In this document: positions 50,461-61,097 of the stretch, piece after piece
Layout of the letters: each line of letters opens with the position of its first letter
How positions within the stretch are numbered: position 1 is the stretch's first letter
Assembly (NCBI GenBank): GCA_021397835.1
Contig: JAJFZO010000028.1
Coordinates: forward strand, 2,214,001-2,278,000
Length of the DNA: 64,000 nt
DNA from: Moringa oleifera
Taxonomy: Eukaryota; Streptophyta; Magnoliopsida; Brassicales; Moringaceae
Reading direction: 5' to 3'
The notes under the pieces: generated by a model
Database searches by the model: none
The model's input: the letters and a program-made list of their open reading frames with translations, nothing else
What the model was told of the DNA's origin: nothing
Program-made: the position numbers and the translations under genes

Positions 50461-53400
50461 ATGAATTATACCATCGCTGAAAGCAAAGGATACAACAAGG
50501 CTTTCAAAGCTTTCATAAATCACCCTTATTCAATTACCTTAATAAGAGAATAAATAGCAATCTGGCACTTGATTAGCATCAATGATAAAATTATAGACAC
50601 AAAAATCAGGCTCATTTAATTTAATATTATTCATGCATGAATCACATATGGCCTTGAACGCTGAGTTGCAATGATCCATACTATGGACAAATGTTGTGAA
50701 CGTAAATTTAACTTGATTGGAACTCAACACAAGCATGACTGAGAGAATAAAACTGACGAGTCCTATTATAAGAAACTAAGAAGTGCATGGGATTTAGTAA
50801 CTATTTGGAGTTTCAGGTCTTTAACAATAATTTTTCACCAACCAATTACCTTACTCGACAGAAACCTTTATAATCCAGAGTCCATAGATATATGAAGCAT
50901 TTCACAAGTAATTTGAGAATTTGTTCAGTACTTCTGATTTCTGGGTTATGACCAGAAAAAAGAAAAGAAAAAAAAGTCTTCAAGAGAACCTTTACGAAAC
51001 AAATAGCATATCTTCATACACATCATTGCAACAATGTTATAGTGACTTTAGAGTAGCATCCTATCCAAAAGGTTGAAAAGATCGTTGCCTTGCCATTCCT
51101 TGTCGATAATCATCAATGTCATCAACGTCATCATCAAGGAAACATCCCACAACTGCAACAGCATTTACCAGTGCCCGTTTAACCAAAGTTTACACGGCGT
51201 GGAGCAGCGAATCGGGGTATTTGATTCTCCCTGTTGATTGGCCAGTTCCGGGATCAACCCGCTTTTCCACCTGCAAAACTTGGTTCAATTCTAGACTCGT
51301 GCAACCACATTGTTATAAAAATTCAGCTTTCTTTTATTCTTTTAATCTAAGAAATACCTAGGATCATTCTAACCCTGGTAATAATGAAAATTATGAAAAA
51401 GAGAAGCAGTAGAGCACTAAGGAAAAAAATAACCACATTGAAAATTCTCATTTCATTTGTGAAACAACATAAGTAAAAGATGTACATAATTTAAAATGAG
51501 TTTAAACCCTCGCAATATCTTTAGTAGCAGCAGTTTTCCATATTCTGAACTTGCTACAGCAATTCTCTCTCTTTTTTCACATTACACAAGCCTACAAATA
51601 CTCTAAACAGAGAATCTAAACAGACTTATACACCTATTTGTCATTCACTAACCAGTAGACTTCTATTTGTATAATGCAAGACATGGAAAATGTTTTATCA
51701 TGCATCCAACAAATAAGGCAATAACAAGAATGCAAGAGCACTCTTGCAACTGATCATATAGCACAGATCTAACATGCATATCATGATCATAGAATAACAC
51801 CATTAAGAAGTGGCTCATATAGAAAAAATTGTCTATTTGTTTTATGGTTATTTACATAAGCAAGTCAAGTTGAATTTCAGAGATCTTTTTACTTCTTCTG
51901 CCAATGGAAGATGTTCCCCTCTAGGATAAGTAATGGGGCTACCTCTAAAGGGATGTCAGTGATAATATATTCCACAAGAGGCAACCCGAGGGAAGCCCTG
52001 GTTGCATCAGCCACTTCCAAATGATGGATTTGGAGCTCTTCCTCTATTCCAGCATCAAGAACCAATCCCTCCTGCTCTCACACGAGGACTTCATCATGCA
52101 TTTGATACGCAACAAGCTGGTAATCTGACAAAATAACATATCATTGTATATTATACATCCTAAAGAAAAAAGAATGAAATACATTTCAATCAGACCTTAT
52201 TTTGGTGAACAGGCTAAAGGGCCCATAAGCCTTCTGCAAATCGGTCAAGAGCATGATCTTCACCGTACAATACACTAGGCATGGGCCAATATAGCATTGC
52301 TGCATTAAGCACCTGTGAAACTGATTAGTTTACCCAGAAAAATACAGTGCATGCTTAACCATGAGCTATGTTGTCTCTTTATGACAAAAATTGAAAATCT
52401 GGCACACTTCAATCTGGTCCTAAATTTAGATCAGTGACCTTACTAGTTAAGCCACCAGATTGATTCATATATCACAGAAAACATCTACAAAAAGACAATA
52501 ATTACAACTGATACGCATGTTAAGCCCCTATGCCACTAATCCAAAAAATTAATCAAATTAGATACTGTGTTCTGCACTCATGGTGGCAATTATGTATCTA
52601 TTTTCTGTTCGAATACATATTAATCTGTTTACCTCTGCAAGGGTTTGAAAAAGAAAAAAAAAAGTCTTATGCTGGAAAGATTCAAGTTTACATAACTTAG
52701 CCACAAACATCAAATATGAAGCAGTAAACTCTTTACCTGCCTTTGCCTAAAACAAACATACGATGCACTTAAGAGATAGACTATGATGATGGATACCATT
52801 ACAAAATCATATGGAATGATAAACAACTCCATAACCGTGTGAAGTTGCATTAAAAGAGAATAGTCACATGCCCATTATTAGTGAAACTTAATGAAAATGA
52901 AATGATATTCAATAAACACAAAAGTTGTACGTGACTTCACATGCCTTTTTCAACAAGATCGAACATAAACATGCACAATGATGGAGCAAAAGGAGTTTCC
53001 CACATTGATAAAAAATAATGCCATGTATTTTATAACTTTTATCAAAGCTAAAATGCCTTTTTAGATGCCAAAATTTTAGACGTGTTCGATTGAAACTCCA
53101 AAGTGCTTTTGACATTAAGAGGCTAAGGTGTTAACAGTATCCTTATATAAAACAGTTAGGAGGTGCTTCGTGAAAAGAGAAAATAAAAGAATTCTTATCA
53201 CTTAAAATATTACCAATATTTCCTTATATACTTTCTTTTAACTTTTCATAGTTTTCTTGAAAACGATTTTAACTTTCAAGATTATGACTTCCAATTGGAA
53301 ATTTTAACCGATGTAGGAAAGAGAAAGGGGGAAAAAAAAAAAGAAAAGAAAGAATGCAATGAAAATGATTTAGAAGCCAAATGTAGTAGTTACTTATAAG

Positions 53401-53927
53401 CTGCAGTCTCTTTGCAATGTAAAGCAGCATGTTTTCTATATGTGAATTTTCTTCCCCTTGGCTTCTTGATGTAAGATGAATTACCATAATCTTTCTTTTG
53501 ATGTTGAAACAAACACAGTAACAAGAAGAAAATATTATACTTGATAGATTTTCGCAACTATTTTTAGGTTAGAACAAACACTACATATGTATCATCCAAC
53601 CTTGTACAAACCGCCCAACAACATTCACCAAAACACACTCGTTATCAACAAAAATTCCTAATATGAAAGGCTAACGAGATAGATAGAGAAACATCAAACT
53701 TACATTAGGGTGTGTCATTAGGCAATCGACGACAGACAATAAGGCGTGAGCTACAGGCAATGCATCACCGGCGAATCCACCAATTGTGGCTCCCACTCTA
53801 GTTGGCACTATCATCACGCTTGTGTAGTCCTTATTCCACTAATTCTCAACATACGCACATAAAGTAGCCAACAGGCCTCTAAGCACAATTAGCTAATAAA
53901 CAACAACAAGCTTCAATTTCGGAGAAG

Positions 53928-54008
53928 AACAGGCTATCCTAGAACAAGGTCAGACAATAAGACTGACCTTGTTTGAGGCATGAGAAGTATAACAGGCTAT
54001 CCTAGAAC
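53928..54008. repeat. 18-bp direct repeat and palindrome at the DUF3326 exon 1/intron 1 border
   Basis: 'aacaggctatcctagaac' occurs at 53928-53945 (intron) and 53991-54008 (exon 1). Between them, AAGGTCAG (53946-53953) and CTGACCTT (53963-53970) form an 8-bp inverted repeat spanning the splice donor at 53967/53968. Confidence 0.85.
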
Positions 54009-54244
54009 TCATCAACGGTCGTGACTTGTTTATGAATGTGTTACAAATTGGCCAGGATGAGCATGGAAGCCTAAGATGAAGGGTCACCATTTTGTGCTAT
54101 GAACGTACTCAGACGAGGATAAATCCACTTCGTATCCTCGGTTTTCGGCAGCAAGTTCGCTGTTCTGTTCTGTAATAAGTTGGATCTAGTTTTGTTTTAT
54201 CGAATGCATTTGAGCAGCTTCTTTTCTTGCTGAGATATTCTTCA

Positions 54245-55125
54245 GTTCCATTAACAATAATTAAAACATAAATATTTTAAATACTAAATTTATGTATTTT
54301 TATAAAATAATTAATTTTAAATTAAAAACTAATATTTTATATATATTTAAGTTAAAATTTAAAGTTTCATATTAATTAAAAAGTAGACATATTTTTTAAT
54401 TAAATTTTAAATTTTATTACCTTAAAATATCAATTTAATTTAATTTAAATTATTAATTTAAAATAACTATAAAATCATATTTTCACAATTAAAATATTTT
54501 AAAAATAATTCATATGAATTTTACACTTTATTTTAAATTAATAATTTAAATTTAAATAATTTTAGACTCATAAGTTATTTTATAAATTTTTTAAATTTAT
54601 TATAATATAAAATTTTTAGAAAATATATTTTTAATACTTTAAAATTTTTAAAATTTTTTAAATACTAATTTAATTTTTTTTACAACTGTGTAAAATTTTA
54701 AAGTTAAAATTTATTGTGCAAAATTTTTAATTTGAATATTTTTAATTTTAAATTTTTTAATAATATTTAAATAAAATTAAATTAAAACATTAGATGTAAA
54801 ATTAAATCAAATTAAAATTCAGGATTTGAATTAAAAAAGGTATAATTCCCGTTTTCTTTTTTTATGTTTACCCTTCATTAAAACATACAACTTAATATTT
54901 TTTTAATATGAAATTTTTTGTTCAATAAATTTAATTATTTTAATGCTAATTATAATCTTATAATTTTGAATGTATAATTTAAAAATAAATAAATATTTTA
55001 TATTAATTAAGTAAAAATGATAATTTTTTATATTTCTTTAGTTATCATATTTTATAAAAAAATAAATAATATAAAAATATATAATCATCATTTCATATAT
55101 TCAAAATTAAGATTGTTAAAATTGA

Positions 55126-55160
<35 letters not shown>

Positions 55161-55870
55161 TTAAAATTTAACATTAAAAAATATTTTGTATCTATAATCA
55201 ATATAAATTTGTGAATATAAATCTCATAAAATTCTAATATTTATCTTACATTACCAATTAAACCTTTGTGTTTAAAAAGTAACAAATCAAACTTTGATTT
55301 ACCAATTTACTCTAAATTGAATATTATCAAAAAATTTAAGACATTCAAAAAAATATTCAAGTTATTATTACAAAAAGTTTTCATAATTTTATGAGTATTA
55401 AAAATATATTTTTTAAAATTTATAATATCAAAAATTTAAAAAATTTACAACAAATAAATGTCACATTGAAAATTATTCAAATTTTAGGGATAGACATGAG
55501 ATAGAATGAATAACTTATTTGAATTATTTTTAAAATATTTCAATGACAAAAATATTTTTAATTTTTTATAATTATTTGAGTTAAGATTTAATTTAAACTA
55601 AATTGAAAGATTAAAGCTCAATTTGTAATTTTTTAAACAAAAAAATTTGATTGGTGATAGGAAATAAATATTAAGTTTTTATAATATTTTAATAATTTAT
55701 ACATAATAAAATCTCTTTAACATAATTAATTGTATAATTAATTAATTAAATTTTTTACAACATAAAATATCTTTCATATAATTAATCTTATATTTAATTA
55801 ATTAAACTTAAAATAACATGAATTTAAGAAAAACATAATGATCAAAAAAAATATAATGAGTTTACCGATG
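54245..55870. other. Extremely AT-rich stretch, no gene identified
   Basis: Almost entirely A/T words with an (AT)n run at about 55126-55157. Frames here carry only Ile/Lys/Asn/Phe-rich low-complexity peptides. Confidence 0.6.
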
Positions 55871-56069
55871 TAAAGTCTTTTTTTACCAAAAAAAAAAATT
55901 GGAATGGATCATAGAGCACATTAGATCATTTGAACAAGCTATGGTCATAACTTTACTAGTAGCGTACATATTAGAAACCATTTCATCAAAATGTTTCATT
56001 TTCAAAATGCTTTAGATTGTACACTTTCTTTATGTTTCACTACTACAAAAATTATAATAATTGACACCA

Positions 56070-56328
56070 ATTTAATGATAGTTATTCAAAGAACTATCAT
56101 TAAAAGATTTATCAACATTTTTTATGACAGTTATTTTAAAACTGTCATTAAAAGTAAGGAGTTTAAAAACTTTTAACGTCAGTTCCATAAAAACTGACGT
56201 TAAAAGATAACATTTAACGTCAGTTCCATGAGAACTGACGTTAAAAGAAACATTTAACATCAATTCTCATGGGACTGACGTTAAATGTTAAAACTTTGAC
56301 ACCAATTCTTCAAGAACTGGCGTCAAAG
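56070..56328. repeat. Left subterminal palindromic units (six)
   Basis: Units of about 34 bp at about 40-bp spacing, each an imperfect palindrome such as 'tttaacgtcagttcc' opposed to 'aactgacgttaaaag'. Starts fall near 56070, 56120, 56173, 56213, 56253 and 56294. They are candidate transposase-binding sites. Confidence 0.9.
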
Positions 56329-56380
56329 GCCAAAATTGCAGCAGCATGGGTTGCTGCTGTTTTCCTTGCTGCAGCCGTGC

Positions 56381-56533
56381 TGTTGCTGCAAGAGGCAGCA
56401 CCAAGGTCTAGATTGAAGACCATTGCTGCAGCTGTAAGCAGCCATTGCTCTGCAGCAATGGCTGTTGCTGTTGCTGTAAGAGGCAACACCAAGGTCCGGA
56501 TTGAAGACCATTGCTGCAGTTGTAAGCAGCCAT
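56381..56533. repeat. 65-bp direct duplication in a GC-rich island
   Basis: 56381-56445 and 56469-56533 differ at only a few positions and lie in 'gctgctg'-rich sequence (56335-56535). The small Ala-rich frames on both strands follow from this composition. It occupies the same relative position, just inside the subterminal repeats, as the GC-rich array at 27285. Confidence 0.85.
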
Positions 56534-56646
56534 GGTCTTTTTGTTTAAGCTATGGTTGGTGATTTGAGTTCTTTACTTAGTTTCAGTGAAATTGCGAGCC
56601 AACACAAAAGCAGAGTTATCTCACTTCTCTGGCCTTCAACCCTAGT

Positions 56647-57118
56647 GAGCTCCACTGCTTCTTTAATTTCCTGTATCTGGGAATCTAAACCTCCTACATC
56701 AGCATATGATTCCAATGGAGCTTTCTCAACCTTCATTACAGACACCATGGGATCAACTTCATCTTGCAGCAGTCCTACAACAGAAAGAACTTCATTACAA
56801 ACACCATGGGATCAACCTTGGATTGATCCTCCTGGCCTTCTCCTCTTGGGGCTTAAGCCGCTCCTGATTGCTCACGAACTCTTCTTCCATTAACAGATAG
56901 TCTTTGATTCTTTCCAGCTTTAGCAATCTAAGCTTGCACTTCGTTGAAGGTGTCACTGTGGGGAGCCGAGCAGCAGCCTCGGGCCCCTTTTGCTTGCGTT
57001 GCTTGCGACCAACCCTAGCAGGGGGGGCCGCTGGCTCGAACTTCTTCTCTTTTTTGTCGCTGTCGTCTGGCTTCCAGTCACCCTACCGGTTCAGACCCCT
57101 TGATGAACCCTGACCCAT
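56647..57118 (-). pseudogene. Captured fragment of 26S proteasome regulatory ATPase RPT2 (subunit 4 homolog)
   Basis: Reads from a start codon at 57118: MGQGSSRGLNR, a stop where the family has Gln, then [52 protein letters not shown] and [12 protein letters not shown], the Lys-rich N-terminus of RPT2. After a 1-bp frameshift it reads EEDQSKVD and jumps about 70 codons to [11 protein letters not shown] and [20 protein letters not shown]. It ends at [10 protein letters not shown], before the AAA ATPase domain. RPT2 is a base ATPase of the proteasome; without Walker motifs this piece cannot act as one. No intron is seen in the retained parts. It lies antisense to the neighbouring captured gene. 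Confidence 0.92.
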
Positions 57119-57289
57119 AGCTCGGATAGTTCTTACAGAACTGATGTTAAAGGCCAAAGTAGTGACCTTATAATGTCAGCTTTTTCCAGTTTTTCTTCGT
57201 CAAAAAGCTTCCTTCTTCTTTTAATTAGTTCCACTTAGAATGTCAGCTTGTATATATGAAGAAATTTAGCTGGGATCTAGATAGTTCCT

Positions 57290-57824
57290 TTCTTTTTACA
57301 ACTTATGAGCTTATAAACTATATTATCAACTTTTTCGCCGACTCAGTAGACTGATTTCATGAAATGCACCGATATGGCTTAATCCATGGATTGGGAGCCT
57401 GATGAACCAGAGAAACTGTGAGTTACAAGAGGGTGTTGCAGAAATTTTCCAAGAAGGGAAGATAGTTTGAAGTTTAACACAAGAAGAAGTTCATATTTTT
57501 TAGATTTGTGGTACAATAAATTTTCTAATCATAAGGAGAAAGAAGACAACAGAAAAAACAAATGGGTTAAGGCCTGAGAGTGTGGAGGTGTCATTGATGT
57601 CGTTTTTCACGAGGAGAAGCTCAAAACCTAGAATGTAACAGTTCTTTGCTTTTTTCCCCCCCTCCCTCTCTCTCTCTCTCTCTCGTTTCCCTGAAACAGA
57701 TATCTTCATATTACTCCCAGAAAGCGACAGAAAAAGAAAGAGAAGGAGAGAGAAAGAGAGAGAGGAGGTGGAATAGAAGCTCTCGCTGACAATGCCTTTT
57801 AAGCCTTAGCTTATCGTTTGAAGA
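57290..57824 (+). promoter_or_regulatory. Captured promoter and 5' leader of the sulfotransferase-like gene
   Basis: Sequence upstream of the first exon contains a (CT)n run at about 57663-57684 and a GA-rich stretch (57725-57770), both common in plant core promoters and leaders. A TATA-like 'cttataaacta' occurs near 57309. A five-codon upstream reading frame (M P F K P, stop) lies at 57792-57809, 15 bp before the main start. The transcription start is not known. Confidence 0.5.
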
Positions 57825-59640
57825 ATGGCTGAAGATGTCTTTTACTTCAACAAGGTGTGTTGATATCATGCTTTCTTCTGTTCCATTTCTTTTTCAAGGA
57901 CTTTCTTTGCATCCAAACATTGAAATGAACTTCTCGGTATGTCTCTTTTCCTTCAATCAAGTTTCTTGTGTTTTATACTTAACGAGCAGCCATAGATTTT
58001 GAGGAAAATTTTGACTCGGTAGAGCAGTAATCTTCTAAAAAGAAAAAAAAAAGATTTTTTTCACCTTATTTTTCATAAGTTGCATGCATTTATCTATTTT
58101 TTTCCAAGAAAGCTTCCTACTTTGACCATATTTTCAGCCTAACTTTTCTCAAGATATCAAAACAGAATGCAACCCCAAATGCAGTGCCCACTTTAACTTG
58201 GTTCCAGTCTTCTTTTGTTCTTCCATGGAGATTTTCATATAGATGGATGCCATAGTAAGACCCTCTCTCCACTTAATGGTGCTTCTGTTTCATTTAAATT
58301 CAAATTCTTACATGTTTTTAGTTAATTTAGTAACAAATCCTGCTTATTTTGAGTTCATTTTCTTTGTTTGATGAGACCTGGGTAACATTTGAATGACAGG
58401 ATATACTGGTCATAAAGGCTCCCAAGATATCTCCGTTAGTACTGAGGATGGTGGTCTTAGTTTTCATCATGGCTTGTGGCATTTACATAAGCTTAATCTG
58501 CTTAAAGCAGAGCAGCACAGAGACCAAAACCCTAAACATCAAAGTCCTTCACAAGCAATGCCTACCTCCTGAAATGGAACAATGGGAAATTCCCTTTGTG
58601 CATTACCCAAAACCTGAAACGTTTCATAGGTAGCTACTAATGTTCGAAAATTGTCGAATTGTCTGGGTTTTGATTTTATTTGTTGATAAGATTAAAGATT
58701 TCATGCAGGGAGGAGTGCATGTGCAATCTTGTAAGATACTTTGCAATTTTGTCAATGCAGAGATCCGGGAGTGGTTGGTTTGAGACATTGCTGAATAGTC
58801 ACGTTAATGTAAGCTCAAACGGAGAGATTTTCTCTGTTAGAGATAGAAGGATTAATAGTTCTTCAATTGTGAAGACAATGGATAAGGTATATAATCTGGA
58901 CTGGTTCACTAGTGCCTCCAAGAATGAATGCTCAGCTGCTGTTGGGTTTAAATGGATGCTTAATCAGGTGAGCCACAGATTCAACCCTGCTTCATTCCAG
59001 CTACCATCTGACTGTTTTATGTGAATAACTTGATCTGGTTTTTAAACCAGGATGTGAACTGCAGGAATTTTTTGAAGAAATGTTGACACATGATAATTTA
59101 AAAAAAAAAAAATTAGATGACTTTTTTTTTTACACGAACATAGTAAATATCAACACAAGTCAGGTTAGAAGAACATCTTATTCCAAGGTTTTTCTAGTAA
59201 TCTTGAGAGGTTTACTGCCTGGAAGCTAACATCTTCTTTAATTCTTCAATATGATTTCCTGGTTTCTTGATAATTTTGAGAGGTTCCCTGCCTGGAAGTC
59301 AACATTTCCTTTGATACCTTAATATGAGCTTCACATTTACCACTTGTGTTTCTTTATAATGGAAGATTAGGTGCCTAGGGATTACTTTTTATTGCTCTGA
59401 TTTTTAATTAATGGCAAATTTCTGGCTTTCACTGAGTCTGGTTGATCACATAATTTACAGGGTTTAATGGAAAATCACAGAGATATAGCAGATTACTTCA
59501 AGAAGAAACGGGTTTCTGCAATATTTCTCTTCAGAAGGAATATGCTCCGCAGAATGGTATCACTGGTTGCAAATTCCTACGACAACGATGCTAAACTAGT
59601 GAATGGAACACACAAGTCTCATGTCCACTCATCTGAAGAG
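57825..59640 (+). pseudogene. Captured 5' half of a P-loop/sulfotransferase-like membrane protein gene
   Basis: Four exons with GT-AG borders: 57825-57854, 58400-58629, 58709-58967, 59461-59640, together 233 codons without a stop. The protein starts MAEDVFYFNK. A single transmembrane segment follows (VLRMVVLVFIMACGIYISLI, about residues 23-43), then LPPEMEQWEIPFVHYPKPET, FAILSMQRSGSGWFETLL and AIFLFRRNMLRRMVSLVANS. RSGSGW resembles the 5' PAPS-binding loop and FRRN-LRRMVS the 3' PAPS motif of sulfotransferases. Plant homologs I recall (NodH-related 'P-loop hydrolase' proteins) look like Golgi type II membrane proteins. The copy ends at HVHSSEE; the C-terminal exon(s), roughly a third of the protein, are missing. 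Retained introns show capture of genomic DNA. The open frame is undamaged, unlike the other fragments here. Confidence 0.92.
59186..59330. repeat. Tandem duplication of about 72 bp in the last intron of the captured gene
   Basis: 'ttgagaggtttactgcctggaag' near 59204 recurs as 'ttgagaggttccctgcctggaag' near 59277, with related flanks on both sides. It lies in the intron 58968-59460. Confidence 0.8.
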
Positions 59641-59705
59641 GTCTCTCTCCCTGTCTCTGTCTGATTCCAGTGCTTGTTTCTGTATTGATTGCCATATCTC
59701 ACTAG

Positions 59706-60485
59706 TCTCAAGCTCGTCACTTAGCCAATAGAATGATGGATCCATGTGACGAAGGAGTAATGATATTTTCTTATAACTTGAGGTAAGTTATAATACTAAT
59801 TAAAATTATTAATAGATTTGTTTAACATATTTTTTACATTTATTTTTCATGATGTAGGCAGCACTGGTTGTTGGTGGTTGGTAAGCCTCGTAATTTTGTG
59901 TACAGTATTTTTGATCCTTTGAACCATGGTTCTCGTCAAGAACTAGATTAACTTATGTCCACGTAAGTGAAAATATTTTCATTTATCTTAGTATATATTT
60001 TTTCTTACTCTTAATAATATTGATTATTTTCTATTAGCAGTTCTTTTAAATTGTTTCAAGTTTTCAAAGAATCAAGCAATAGGTGCATTCCTAGGAGTAT
60101 TCCTGCTAAGGTATGTATATTTAAACCTATATATGATGTTAGTTTTATTTATTTTGCAAAATGTAATAATGATAAATTTTTAATGCAGTGTTCACATCAG
60201 CCTTCAAATACTGAGTGTGGATATTATATTATGAAATTTTTAAGGGGCATCATTGATAGACATGATAGAAATATCCCATATGCAAAAATGGTAAGTTTTT
60301 AATCATTTGCTTATGTAAATACTTAAGTAATTAATTGATGTGTGTATTAAAAATTTTAATTGGACTAACCTTTTTTTTTTTTTGAAATATAGTTAATGGA
60401 CATAGATACTTACACCCAATCGGATATTGATGAAGTTAGAAAGGAGGTTGGACAATTTCTTTGGAGTGCCATATTAGAAAGTTGA
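59706..60485 (+). pseudogene. Ulp1-type cysteine protease C-terminal exons of the CACTA element
   Basis: Exons 59706-59782, 59858-59962, 60041-60110, 60189-60290 and 60393-60485 join in phase. They read ANRMMDPCDEGVMIFSYNLR, QHWLLVVGKPRNFVYSIFDP, then LMST-SFKLFQVFKE, CSHQPSNTECGYYIMKFLRG and DTYTQSDIDEVRKEVGQFLW. The C48/Ulp1 catalytic set is visible: His (59862-59864), Asp (59913-59915), Gln (60198-60200) and Cys (60216-60218). Such proteases are frequent in plant CACTA and Mutator-like elements; in cells Ulp1 enzymes remove SUMO. Only the C-terminal catalytic part is here. A TAA at 59949-59951, after QELD, separates His/Asp from the Cys, so active protease is unlikely. The start at 59706 was chosen because an AG precedes it and the frame is open from there. 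Confidence 0.88.
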
Positions 60486-60855
60486 ATCTTGAAGATTTTT
60501 GTACACATGACCATTATTGAATTTATATAGTTGAATTTTTAGGATTGTGTAATATTTTAACTTATGTATTGTACATATAGAGTTTAATTATAACATCAAA
60601 CATTAGTAATCTTTTGTTTTGTTTGTCTCTTATTACTTTTTTGGATTAGATTATTTTGAGTGTTTTCAGATATGAAAGAAATAATGACGATCTCTGTTAG
60701 AATGGTATTGAAGTGTATAACATAAAAATTTTGGTTGCATATATATTGTGAAGAATTGTATTGATGTATATGGATGATGTGAAAACAGGTTTTGGATAAT
60801 TTGAATTTTATTTATTTTGAAATAAATACAAAAAATACCTTTAATGGGTATCCCC

Positions 60856-61097
60856 TTTTAACGACAGTTCCAACAGAACTGTCGTTAAAGGGTACCCTTT
60901 TTAACGACAGTTTTCGTTGGAACTGTCATTAAAGGGTATCCCCTTTTAACGACAGTTCTGTTTGGAACTGTCATTAAAAGGTAATGCTTTTAATGATACT
61001 TCCATAACTGTCATTAAAACTTCTTCCCTTAGATGACATGAACAAAGATGAAAATTTTACAATTGTCATTAAAAACCATTTTTAACTGTCATTAAAG
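60856..61097. repeat. Right subterminal palindromic units
   Basis: Units such as 'ttttaacgacagttcc' opposed to 'ggaactgtcattaaaggg' near 60856, 60898, 60943 and 60988, with shorter ones at 61061-61097. They correspond to the left array and confirm the element boundary. Confidence 0.9.

Larger units (their letters stand above)
47926..54090 (-). pseudogene. DUF3326 domain protein gene, decayed copy with introns
   Basis: Seven minus-strand exons can be placed, all in phase 0: 54090-53968, 53838-53704, 52312-52196, 52071-51943, 51270-51094, 50407-50267 and 49284-49099. The first (MVTLHLRLPCSSWP) is Ser/Arg-rich and could be a chloroplast transit peptide. Then follow MIVPTRVGATIGGFAGDALP, VLNAAMLYWPMPSV with LDRFAEGLWAL, LVLDAGIEEELQIHHLEVAD, AVAVVGCFLDDDVDDIDDYR, GIDILAGVEAVISHMVVK with IPCAHAPAM, and VLAGLSNAPQYV with ILPIDACGGDGALAF. 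This is the motif series of the cyanobacterial/plant DUF3326 family, whose biochemical function I do not know. A weaker exon near 48938 and a terminal exon 48095-47926 (AIGVIAAHKAGID) follow. Damage: TAG in exon 3 (family has Gln), TAA in exon 5, a GC instead of GT donor after exon 5, and frameshifts in the last two exons. Confidence 0.88.

Noticed and set aside
50539..50736. A separate small minus-strand gene
   Set aside because: It lies in the intron between DUF3326 exons 5 and 6, has no recognisable motif, and its length is compatible with chance.
54245..55870. Coding frames such as 55017-55214
   Set aside because: Ile/Lys/Asn-rich low-complexity translations of nearly pure A/T sequence.
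56310..56562. Ala-rich small proteins on both strands
   Set aside because: They are produced by 'gctgctg' composition in the 65-bp duplication.
59467..59664. The captured gene ending by read-through at about 59662
   Set aside because: The extra residues after SSEE come from intron sequence following a GT donor at the position where homologs have an exon border. Read-through would be the fallback, not the normal form.
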